A stretch of 42,500 nt of DNA from Neocallimastix lanati (nom. inval.) (Eukaryota; Neocallimastigomycota; Neocallimastigomycetes; Neocallimastigales; Neocallimastigaceae), in NCBI GenBank assembly GCA_016946835.1, contig JACVTC010000134.1, positions 390,001 to 432,500 of the forward strand, written 5' to 3'. The notes under the pieces are model-generated. The model saw nothing but the letters and a program-made list of their open reading frames with translations. It had not been told where the DNA came from and did not search any database. Made by a program: the position numbers and the translations under genes. Positions 11,417 to 23,571 of this stretch are shown here, in pieces (the first letter of the stretch is position 1; each line of letters starts with the position of its first letter).

Positions 11417-14400
11417 TTATTTTTCTTTTTTAGTTTCATTTTTTATAAAATATTGTTTTCTATTTTCTTCCATGGTATGGTATAAATCCTTTTTATCTTG
11501 AATACATTTATCTAAAATAAATATAAGAGATTTCATTTTATCATTAAACATTAATTGATAATCCTTTGGAATACCATTAATAAATATTCTTTTTGATGCA
11601 AAGGGCGCCTTGACATATTCATCTATTAAAACAGAGGAAATTTCACCTTGATTTTTTCTACCGCTCTTAAAACCTTTGCTATTATCACCATCTTTTTCAC
11701 GAGATGTAGGTAATATGATTTTAGATTTTTTAGTTACGATTTCTTTTTCTTCTTTCCCATCTATTTTCATTTCATTTCCCTTATTATCTTCATTACTGAC
11801 ACCATTGCCATTATCACTGATTTGAATTAATTTATTATTATCAAAATGAATAATTGGTTTAATCAACTCTGAGGGAACAAGATCTAAAGAATCCACAATA
11901 TCATATTTCTCCAATAATAATTTCTTTTCTTCTAATAATTTTTCATGATATTCTTTGATCATACTAGGATTATTTAATAATTCTTTATTAGCCACTTCTA
12001 TGGTTCTACCAATAACTTCTAAATGTGGATCTTTATCAATTTCAGCCTTTACCGCAATTAAGGTTGTTGTTGTAGTTTTTCCAGTACCTTGTTCTGAAGT
12101 TTCACCATTAGATTCATCATTTTCTGGTTTATCAAATGATGCTGAAGTAGGCATTGTCGAATTTGTTGTATTAGCTGTTATGGTATTACATGAAGTTTCT
12201 GATATGATGGTGGTCGTCGTCGTCTTCGTCGTTTTAGTTGTATTCATAGAGTTAGAAATAGCCGTAGTAGCATATTGTAAATTTTGTGGTATATCAATAT
12301 AATAACTTAAGGATTCAATTTGTTGTTTCTGTTGCATTAAATAACGTTTTATCCAGTATTCAATCCAATCTTTTCTGTATTCATTTACTCTACGAGAATA
12401 AAATTCAATTCTAGCATTAAGCCACTGATGCGCTTCATCCTCATAGGTTAAAATTTCTTTACGCCATTCTTTCCATTTCTTTTCACTACTTTCTAATTGA
12501 TCTGATTTTGAACTTAAATCTTCTACTTCTTTAGACATTTTCTTTATTAATTTACCGGTCTCTTGAAGGGTACAGCCAATAAAACAAGACTCATTAGATT
12601 TAATATCCTTTAATTGATCATCATTAGCCATACGATCAATAATTTCATCAATGATACTCTCAGAAAGTTCATCATTTTTCTTCTCTGATGAAGCAACTAC
12701 AATACCTCTCGCTTTAACCTCAGCATCAATATTCATATTACTATCAACATTTTTAGTATTAACATTGGCATTTATATTGTTAATGGTTATTTTATCACTT
12801 TCTTGATGATTATTATTCATATCGGTATCATCTATCATTTTAGTGTTTTCTTCAATTGAAAATGATGCTATTTCCGTACCTAAAAATGGAGTGTATTGAT
12901 TATCATCATTCAAAATTTCTTTAGAATAATCTGGTATGAATGAATTTGTATTTGGAACTAAAGGTTTAATTAGTAGTGGACTATCACTACTACTATCATT
13001 ACTATTGTTACTATTAATGTTTATATTAATAGTATTATTAAGATTATTATTCAAAGATAATCCATTATTATTGTTCAAAAGATCAATTTCATTTTGATTA
13101 TACCAATCCGGAATGATTCTCATGTTAGTTTCTGTCGCAGTCGTTGCCAATGGTATATCCATGGAATTACATCCTTGAATAAATTCATCTTTAACCTTTG
13201 GATTAATATCACAGATAGTATTAATATCAGCTCGATCAAGAGGAATCTTCATAGCATTATATGGAAGATCTTTCATTAATTTAGACTCTGGTGAAGGTAA
13301 AAAGCCATCTTTAGGTTTAATTTCATCCGATAAAATATTATTGGTATAATCCAATGTATTCGGAAGAAGATAAGGAGAATTCATAAAGTTTAATTCCGAA
13401 TTATAGCAATCAATGGTCATATTTGGACTAATATCAACACAATCATTTTGTAATAAATCATTATTAGTAATATGAATATTAGCGTTATCACTATTTAATA
13501 AGGAATGATCAACATTCATAAAATGATTATCATTGGTGGGAGTGGTATTATTAAAAATATCAGCAAAGAAACCTTCATTAACATTCGATAAGGAAGGATT
13601 TATATCTTGGTGTAAATTGGTTAAATCGGTTGGTTGATTTCCAAATATATCAAGGGTCATTGAATCAAAATCTTCCTTTTTCACCTTACTCATATCAAAT
13701 CCATCATTAAAATCAAATCTTGATTTTGATTCTATTTTGGCTTTCATATCCAACTCTCCCATCTTTACATTTTTTAATTTATTAATTTGTAAAACATTTG
13801 TACTAAATTTTGCTATTTCTCCTAAACTTTCATAATTGCCATGTTCACGTGGTGGACTTGGAAATTCCTTCTTAAATATTTCATTACTAGTAATACTATT
13901 TGACAATTCCTTTTTTAATATTTCATCATTAATGAATTTATTATTACTATTATTATTAATCATATCGATATCACTTAATCCTATTTCTTGTGAAAAATTT
14001 AATTTTGGCAAGTCCATCTCTTCAAAGTTAAAACAATTAAAAGAATCAAATCCATTTTTTCTAGTTAAACCTTCCTGTTCCACTTTAACCTTTGAAGAAT
14101 CTACTGGTACCTTAAATGGGGCCAATATTTCATCCAATGAGCCAGCACGTTGTGGTTTTGGAACTCCCATAAATGATTTTGGATAGATATCCCCTAAAAA
14201 TGAAACACTTTCCAATTTTCGATTTAAACCATTACTATTTAAGAAATTTTTATCATTTTCATTCATAGCTAATAAATTAGAAAGGAATTCATCCTCTTCA
14301 TTAACTTTTCCCATTTTTGATTGATCTTCATACAAAATATCATTAGGAATTAATTTGGTATAATCTATAGTTTCATTTAAAAGTATTTCTTCCTTCTTGT

Positions 14401-16038
14401 TTTTACTAAAACCTAAAGAATCATTTAAAAAATCAATATTTGGTATAATCACACCTTTATTTGTGATAAAACTACTGACACCAATCGGCTTAGCGGATAT
14501 AATTGAATCTAAAGGTTTCACAGAATTGATTAATGTACCAAAATTATTAAATAAATTTTTATTCATTGGGATGCTATCATTGATTTTATTCTGCTTTTTT
14601 AATTTTTGATGCATCACCTGTGATTTATTCCTATTAATCTTCTTTTTTACTTTATGTAAGGATTCGTTATTGTCTATTTAATAGTAATTAAATATATAAA
14701 TATAATAATAATATTATTATTATTAGAAAAAATAATTATTTAACTTCTAAAAAAATTCTAAAAAATACTAGGCAATAAAAAAAATTTTATTTAATAGTAA
14801 TTTTATTTTGACATTTTGGCATTTTATATTATATATATATTTACTTTTTTATAAAAATATATTTTTTACTGCATAATATATCTATATATATAATCCTTTT
14901 ATTGTTTTTATTCTCTATTTTTTTTATCCTATCCTTTTATTTTATTTTATTTTATTTCTATCCTTTTTAATTTTTTTTCATATGTTTTTACCTTTATTAG
15001 TTTTATCTAAACCATTTTCATCAATAAATCTAGTTTTCACAAGAGGATTTGTAGAAAAGGTTGAGATAAGTGGTATAAAATTCCTTTTAATGGATTCTTC
15101 ATAAGTATCGCCCATACTATCAAATTTATTTTGATCATTCACTTTACTTGATAATTTCTTCTCTGAAAGTTGACTTGATGGAGGTAGTGGTGTTACTGAT
15201 GTAGAATCATTTAACTTCGTTGATGGTATTATTTTTGATTTTTCAATTTTTGATTTAATATCTTGATATCTATTTTGGTTTTCTTTTGCTATTCTTTTTT
15301 TACATTTTTTAAATTCTTCTATAATATTTACAGATTTTGGTTCCTTAAAAGGAGCAACTAAATAAAAAATATCATCTTTTGATGCTGGTTCTCTATTTGG
15401 TAAATTTGAAGTTGAAAATAAAGTATGAGATTGAATTTTATTAGTATTTTTCCATACAACACCAATATTATCATTTCCTTTAGTTAGTATGGATGGAAGT
15501 TTATTTATATTAACCAATGGATATTCCTTTCTTACTACTCTTTTAGTTCTTTCTCTACCCGATTCATAAATAGCTATAATAATAAAAAAAATTATAAGAT
15601 TTATATATATATATTTTCAATTAATTAAATATTTATTTTTATTATTATTATTATTATTTTATTTATTTATCTATTTATTCATTCATTAAATATATATATT
15701 AATTATTAAGATAGATACACAATGCTGGATTTGTTCTTAATTGTGCTTTTCTTTTTCTTTCTTTAATAAGTCTAAGGGTCTTTGACTCCTTAGTTTGAAC
15801 TTGTTTTCTATTTTACAAAAAAAAAATAGTTTACATATATATAAAAAAAATTATTTAGGATTTCTTTTTTCTTTTTTCTTTTTTCTTTTTTCTTTTTTCT
15901 TTTTTTTTTTTTTTTGCATTATTTAAATAATAATTTAATATAAAAAATAAAATTTTATTTACTAAAAAAATACTATTTAGTTAAACCATCTTTTTAAATA
16001 TACCTTTTATCTTTTTTATCTTTTTGATTTACTACCAT
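11417..16038 (-). CDS. Unrecognised 1320-residue Asn/Ser/Asp-rich protein, four exons
   Basis: Exons in reading order are 16038-16004, 15807-15719, 15573-14992 and 14673-11417. Donors GTATAT, GTATCT and GTAAAA and all AG acceptors keep one frame for 3963 nt including TAA. The start is the first ATG (MVVNQKDKKDKR). Residues 1-65 are strongly basic (RLIKERKRKAQLR, GRERTKRVVRKEYP), like a nuclear or nucleic-acid-binding segment. The middle (about 245-900) is low-complexity, rich in Asn, Asp, Ser, Ile and Leu. Residues about 930-1027 form a charged helical, probably coiled-coil segment (KKMSKEVEDLSSKSDQLESS, then EWRKEILTYEDEAHQWLNAR). A Thr-rich linker follows, then a second helical block (EKLLEEKKLLLEKYDIVDSL), and a basic C-terminus near IFINGIPKDYQL. 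No signal peptide or membrane segment. A chromatin or transcription factor is a guess from make-up only. Gene structure is firm; function unknown. Confidence 0.85.
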
Positions 16039-17882
16039 CTTCGTTTATATATATTTTTTATTATTGATTTTATTTATTTAAACTTATCAAGGATATTATA
16101 AATATTTATATATATCAATATATATTTAAATTTATTATTATTTTAAATTTTGTTTCCTTATTTAGATATATACTATATTATATATTACAAAAAAATGATA
16201 ATTGTTTGTCAGATTGCCAAATTTCATAACATTATATATGACTTTTTCACTTTTTTTCTTTTTAAATATATAAAAAAAAATTTGTTTTATATTATATTTA
16301 TAAATATTTCTGTTTTAAACTAATTTGAAAATAAAATATATCTTTTCTTGTCTTTTTTTTTCTTTTTGGTTTTCTTATAGCAAAAAAAAAAAGTTTTGCC
16401 AATATACTATTATATCATATTAATTTGTAATTTTTTTTTTTTTTTTTTGTGAATAATTTCAATTTTAACTATAATATATTAAATTAATAGACGTTTTTTA
16501 TTTATTTGTAAAAAAAAATAATAATAATAATAAATAACTATTTAAAAAATTCTTTTTAAAAGATTTTTTTCTATTAATACAATTAAAATATAATATTTAA
16601 TAATATATATTAGTATATATTAATTTATTAAGTGATTACTTTCAATAAAATAAGATAAATTTTTTATAATTAATATAAAATGAAGTAAAAAGAAAAAAAA
16701 ATAAAATAAAATAATGGAAAAGATTAATGCTTAAATACTTTTTATTTTTTCAAATTTTTAAGATAAAAAAAAAAATTAAATAAATTAAAAAAAAAATTAA
16801 AAATAATCGTAATATATTTTATTGATTTAAATGTTAAAAAATTTTAATTTATAATATATAGGACTAATATATTAGAAAACTTTTGACATTTAAAATGAGA
16901 TATTGTATATTAGATTACACAGATAATATATAAATTTTATTCATTTCTATTGAATATATTCTAATTAGAAAACACTAAATCATATATTACAGTTATATCC
17001 AACTTTATAAAATATAAAAATTATGCATTTATTAATCATATTGCTACTATATATTATGAATATATTGTAAATGTAAAATTATATTTTAAATACAATTTAT
17101 TATATACAAAATCTAAAATTAGCAATAATTTTAATTCCAACATATATCATAAGATATATATGGATAATATATAGATATATATTGAATTAATATATTTAAT
17201 ATATTATAAATTATAAAGTATATTAAAAAATTTTAATTGAATTTTTTTATTATAATAAAATCTTTAAAATAAAAAAAAGAAAAAAAAATAAACCTGAATA
17301 TATTTTTAATTTATTTATTTTTATTTATTTTATTTATTTATATTATGTATTTTATATTAATTATACTATTGAATTTATTAGTAATATATTAATAATATAT
17401 TGTTAAATTTATATAGCTAAAATTCCTACAAATCTTATATTAAATTATTTTAATGTAATTAAAAGGAAGTAAAAATTTAAATATAAATATATAAACAGTA
17501 AATAAATAGTATATCTGTAATATATATAATAAATATACAATATTTAAATAATATATAAATTATTTAAATTTTAAAATAAAAATAATATACATAAAATACA
17601 TTAAATTACTTAAAAATATATAAATTATATATAATAGAATAAAATAATAAAATAGAATTTATTAAAATATAACTTTAATAAATGTAAACATAGTTGAAAT
17701 ATTATCAAAGAATGAAAAAAAAAAAAAAGCTTTCTTTCTTTCAACCTTCTCTCAACTTCTTTCATCTTATAAAGTTTACTTTAAAATCATATAAATTGCT
17801 AATTATGAACAAAAGTTCGTTGAAATTACTTTAATTATTAGTAAATTATGCTTTATTTTTTAACTATATTTGATGATGGGTC

Positions 17883-17925
<43 letters not shown>

Positions 17926-18170
17926 AAAATTAAGGGATTAAAATAAAAAAATATTTAATTTTTATTTCGTTTTATTCTGCAAAACCTTTTAAAAAAAAAA
18001 AAACCCTTTTTATTTCATTTAATATTTAATATCATGAATAAATTAAATAAATTATAAATAAATAAATATAATTTAATAAATTAGAAATTAAAAAATTAAA
18101 AATAAAAATAAAAATAAAAATTATATTTCTTAATCTTTATTATTTTTATTTAAAGTTTTACTATAGAAAA

Positions 18171-18203
<33 letters not shown>

Positions 18204-18404
18204 ATATATATAATTTAAAATTTATTATAATTATTTAAATTTTAAATTATTTATCTATTAAATAATAAATAAAAATAATAAAAAATTAAAATAAATAATA
18301 AAATTATTTTTGAATGATGGGAATGATGAATTGAATTATATATATATATTTATATAAAAAAGGGTTCAATAAAAAGATATCCGATTTTATTTCCTAAAAA
18401 AAAG

Positions 18405-18439
<35 letters not shown>

Positions 18440-18651
18440 AAACCAATAGTTAAATAAAGTTTTTTTTTTTTTGGCATAATGTTTTATTTTATTTTTATAT
18501 TATATATTATAGCAATCATTATTATCACTTATTATTAGTTTTAATTATTATTTATATCCATATACGAAAGAATGAAAGAATAAAAGTGATTTAATAATTT
18601 ATTTGATATAACAGATATATTAACAATTTATATAGAATATATCGAAAATCT

Positions 18652-18684
<33 letters not shown>

Positions 18685-18946
18685 CTTTAAATATTTGATT
18701 ATTTTTCATATTAAAATAAAAAGTTTTTTTTTTTTTTAGTAAAAAATATTAATAATAAAAATTTTGAATTATTTTATTCATAAAAATATGATTATATAAA
18801 AATTTTTATTCTTAACTATCCTTTTTTTTTTTTTTTTTTTTTTTGAAAAGTATTTAGTTTTCTTATCCCTTTATTATGCATTTAAAAGTTATTGATATGC
18901 ATATATATAGATAGATTATTATATTATTAAAATTAAACCAAAAAAA

Positions 18947-18980
<34 letters not shown>

Positions 18981-20904
18981 TAACAAAAATTAAAAAGGAA
19001 AAGATATTTCATTAAAACATTTAAAAAAGGTTTTTAATCAGTTCCTTATTCCATTTAATTTCATCTGTTCTATCCTTATAGCCTTGTATATCACATTTTT
19101 AGATTAATTTTTAAAAAAAATCCTAATTCATATTACATAGATTCTAATTTAGGTTTAAATGAACAAAAAAAAAAATCGAATAAAATAAAATAAGAAAAAA
19201 AAAATTAATACGTCTTTCTCAATAAGAATTTTTAACTCTACTATAGCATAGAATTACTATATATATTATATTTGGAATAAATATATCAATTTTAAATAAA
19301 AATAAAATAAAAAGCGTATTATATATATATATTAATAAAAAGCATTAACCCATATAAAAGTGTGTTAATACTCATATATCCATCTTTAATATTTAAAAAA
19401 AAAATTAATTTTTTATTTATTTGATTACTATTTCATTCATTTACTTTTTTTCTTTAAATTTTGGAAAATTTATTTAATAATATGAAAAGGATATAAAAAA
19501 TTATCCTCTTATATTTAGTAACAATTTAAAAAATTAAAAAAAAAAAAAAAAAAAAAAAAACTATATATAATTAAAAGTAAAATAAAAAAGTAATAGAAAT
19601 GAAGATAAAAATAAAATATAAACCTTTCACATGTCTGATATTATATAATTTTAATTTCTTTTTTTTTTTTTTTAATGTTTTTTTTTTTATATTTCTGATA
19701 ATAAAACAAAAAATACTATTTTTTATTTTATTTAAAATTTCTATTTTTTTTTTCTATATTTAATATTTTATATATAAGTTATACTTTTTATTTAATTTAT
19801 ATTTTATATATTGTAATTTAATAGTTTATATAATTATATAGTTCCATATTTTATAGTTTATATAATTATATAGTTCCATATTTTATAGTTTATATAATTA
19901 TATAGTTCTATATTTAATATTTTATATATATATAAATATATTTTTTTTTTTACTAAAGAAAGAAAATAAATCAAATGTATATTAATAGAAAGCTGAAAAA
20001 AAAAATAAAAAAGTTTATTTCATAATAAACGTTAAACTGCCTTAAATTAAAACATAAATATGTACAAAAAAAAAAAAATTAATAAATAAAAATTTAAATC
20101 ACTCTATTACATTAATTAATTAATTTATTTTTTTTAATTTTTTTTAAATGTATTCATACTATAAATAGCATATATTAAGTCATCCTAAAAAATGAATTTT
20201 AAAGTTAATGCAAATACTATATAATATAATAATATAATAATACATAATAATATAGTACATAATAAAATAATATATAATAGCACATAATAATAATTTATAT
20301 ATAATATTATATGATACCAATATAATTCTTAATAATTAAAATACAATTGTTAATAATAAATGAATTCATCCTTATTGAATAGTTAATGTCATCATCACCT
20401 ATAAATTTAGATCACCTCTAAATGTAGAATATGAAATAGTCTCTGGAATGTTACACTAAATAAATTAAAAATAAAAAGGAAAATATAAATAATAATTTCT
20501 AAAAATACCCTAAAAATAAAATTTATTATTGAATATTTCCTTTTCATTGATGGATATATTTATGTATACATTAAAAAAAATTTTTTTTTCTTTTTTTCTT
20601 TTTTTAAAAAAAAAAAGATTAAAAATAAACAAAAAAAAAATAATAATAATAAATAAAAATAATTCAAACTAAGCAAAAAAAGAATTTTATATATATATAA
20701 AATCAATGATGACTATTTGATATTTAATAATCAATAATAAGAAAGTAGAACATCATATGAATTAATTTTATATTAATTATTTTATTCTAGCTCATAATGA
20801 CTATATAAATAGCTTATTATTATCTAATATTTAATACTTTTTATAGATTATAGAATATATTTATTATGTATTATTTAATTATTTTATGTATTGTTTTGTT
20901 AGTA
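16039..20904. other. AT-rich gene desert
   Basis: Nearly 5 kb without supportable coding sequence. It contains poly(A) runs (17889-17923, 18403-18434, 18659-18684, 18940-18963, 19536-19560), T runs and short AT repeats. A 32-bp repeat at 19821-19915 is listed separately. The promoter of the 1320-residue protein gene must lie just above 16038, but no defined element is visible. Confidence 0.6.
19821..19915. repeat. Minisatellite, 32-bp unit x3
   Basis: The unit starting ATAGTTTATATAATTATATA begins at 19821, 19853 and 19885. The first two copies look identical; the third has one change (TTCCATA to TTCTATA) and loses similarity at the end. Confidence 0.9.
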
Positions 20905-21091
20905 TTATGTAGTCATAAATTGATGAATGTAGTCATAAATTGATGTATGAAGTAATAAATTGATGTATGTATGTAGTAATAAATTGATGTATGTATGAAG
21001 TAATAAATTGATATATGTATGAAGTAATAAATTGATATATGTATGTAGTAATAAATTGATGTATGTATGTAGTAATAAATTGTAATAAATT
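20905..21091. repeat. Minisatellite of TGTAGTAATAAATTGATGTA units
   Basis: Seven or eight copies of a unit built on GTAGT(C)ATAAATTGATGTAT, 20-28 bp long. Length varies with one or two extra GTAT tetramers, and GTAGT/GAAGT and GATGTA/GATATA variants occur. It ends where a unit is cut to TAATAAATTGTAATAAATTG. No coding potential seen. Confidence 0.9.
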
Positions 21092-23214
21092 GAGGTATAT
21101 TGAAATTTAATATATTAATTTCATAAATCTCATAAAATTGTGTAAATTTATATAGTATAGTATAATTTAGTATAATAAAATATAAACTCTAATATAAATT
21201 TAAAAATAATAATTAATTTTAAATTAACTTTTTATATATATTAAAAAAAAAAAGTAAAAAAATAATTTAATAAAATGGTTTAATTGTTACTAAAATTATT
21301 CTAACCTATAGAGAGAAGAGAACGAAAGATAAAAAAATTTTTTTTAATTTGATATGTATTTAATCCAAATTTTGTTAAATTTAGGAAAATTACAATATAA
21401 TTCATCATTTTATATTGAAATATATGGTCTTATATATTATTAATATACTATATTATATATAACTTTATTAGCCATTCTTATGTAAATAATACAAAATAAT
21501 ATTATCCAATAGAATATCATATATATGACATTACTTAATGTTATGAAATATATTATATATTATTAATTATTTCATATAATTTAAAATATATAATCGTAAA
21601 TGATTTATATGCAAATACATATATAAATTTTATATTTTATATTTTAAGAATAAGAAAGATTCCTATTTATTTTACAATATATTATAATATACAATAATAT
21701 ACATTTGAGCTTTTTCTAATTATAGGCTAAGTTCAATTTAATAATTTATTTATAGCATATAATATATATATTTCTATTATAGATTAGTTACATATTAGTA
21801 TATAAAGGCTTATAAATGAAAAATATTTATTATTAATTAAAATTATTTATTAAATAATAAAAAACTTGACGAATCATTTCTTTTTTTCAAACTATCATTT
21901 TATTTATATAGTTACTATTATCCACTTACATTCTAATATATTATATTTATATAAATTTATTATATTAAAACATTAGTATTCTATAAAAAAAATCCAAACC
22001 AAATTAGAAATATTAAATTTTTTATAGTTTTTTTTATAAAATATATATTTTATATTTATTTTATGTAAATTTATATATTAATGTTATATATTAATATAAA
22101 TTTTATTTATATTTATTTTTTTTTATTAATTTTTTAAAAAAATATATATTTAAATTTTTTTAAATTAAATTTAATAAATAAATTTTAATATATATAAAAA
22201 AATTTATTAATTCAATTAATTTTTATTTAATTGTACAATATATTAGTTGTATATTAAATTCAATTGCATATCAATCATGTATTATTTTTAAAAATGTTAT
22301 TAATAAATAAATTTAACCAATAAAATAAATTAATAAGTAAGTAATAAAAATAGTAAATATATAGTAAATATATAATTTATATATATAAATTTTAATTAAT
22401 AAATATATTAAGCCTTTGTAGTTTAAAAGTTTAAAAATTATCTTATTATTTTTGAGGACAAAAATCAACTAAGTATTAGTTGATTTTTTAGTTCGCCAAT
22501 ACTTTTAAAGATAAGAAAATTAAGCCAATAATATTTTATCTATATTAAAATATTATGTAATTATTCCTGCTTATCTATTTTTGTATAATTATAAAAGATG
22601 ATTTTGATGATTTTTCTTATTAAGAATAAAGGATAATCTAAATTGTTTGGATTTTTTTTTTTTTTTTTTTTTTTTTTTGAATTATTTCTTAAAATAAACT
22701 AAAATTTTTAAAATTTGATAGTAATAATTAAACAAATATTTATATAAGAATTAAATAATTTTGATTAATATAAATAAAATAAATTTTTATAATGAAAATA
22801 AATTTATAATAATAATCAAAATAATCAAAATAATTCTAATTTCAATTATCAAATCAAATCAAATTACAAAAAAATTTATAATAAATAAGTAAATAAATAA
22901 AATAAAATTACATATATATTACAAAACTAATAATTCTTATCCTCTTTTTATATAATATAAAATTATAATAAATAATAAAATTAAATATAGTAAATAATAG
23001 AATATAATAAATAATAATTAAATAAATAATAATAAATAATAAAATAAATATTAAATAAAATAAATATTAAATATAATAAATATTAAACAAAATAAATAAT
23101 AAATAATATATAATAAAATAAAAATTTTTTTTTAATTGAAGAGGTTTAACCTAAATAATAGATTTATAATATCAATTTTTCTTTTATCAATATTTTTATT
23201 TTAATATTTGTTTT
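21092..23214. other. AT-rich intergenic stretch
   Basis: No gene seen. It holds a strong short hairpin (22460-22488, listed separately), a T run at 22650-22678, and AAATAATA-type repeats from about 22965 to 23120. Confidence 0.55.
22460..22488. other. Perfect 13-bp hairpin with 3-nt loop
   Basis: AAAAATCAACTAA (22460-22472), GTA, then the exact complement TTAGTTGATTTTT (22476-22488), preceded by TTTGAGGAC and followed by TAGTTCGCC. Weaker flanking complementarity (TTATCTT at 22438-22444 with AAGATAA at 22508-22514) would extend it to a larger two-tier fold of about 77 nt. It could be a small structured RNA or a chance palindrome. Confidence 0.5.
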
Positions 23215-23571
23215 AAGACTCAGAATTCTAAAACTTTAGTCTGTCATCAACTAGAAACTTGTATTTTGGAAATACAAAAAAAAAAAAAAAAAAAAAAAAA
23301 AGCTAAAAAATAAAATCTCAGAAAAAAATGAAAAGCGACATTTAAACTCTCTATTGAAAACGTTCACGATAATCTAGGCTATTATAAACTACTTTCAGAT
23401 ATAAGAAAAAAAAAAAAAAAAAAAAAAGGCATTTGGGAGAATATTATACATGATATGATAGATGAGATGAATAATACTATTTAAACTGATTAACAGAAAG
23501 AGAATTATTGCTAACAAATGAAATATTTGCTAGCATTACGATAGGCCATGCTCTCTTCACAGATAAAAAAA
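23215..23571 (+). pseudogene. Decayed coding-like island, family unknown
   Basis: A GC-richer patch in AT desert, cut by two long poly(A) runs (about 23276-23301 and 23406-23427). Open stretches read TQNSKTLVCHQLETCILEIQ (from 23218), KATFKLSIENVHDNLGYYKL (from about 23332), GIWENIIHDMIDEMNNTI (from 23428) and, after a shift, LTERELLLTNEIFASITIGH followed by ALFTD (to about 23564). The pieces lie in different frames with at least two stops. It resembles a protein-coding relic invaded or eroded by homopolymers. No family recognised. Confidence 0.4.

Noticed and set aside
14978-15517. Separate 179-residue minus-strand gene ending GKNI
   Set aside because: The stop lies just past a GTAAAA donor. 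Splicing at 14992 to 14673 joins it in phase to the large downstream exon, and upstream exons join at 15573, so it is an internal exon of the 1320-residue protein.
20905-21091. CRISPR-like regular repeat
   Set aside because: The units are contiguous with no unique spacers and the genome is eukaryotic; it is a minisatellite.
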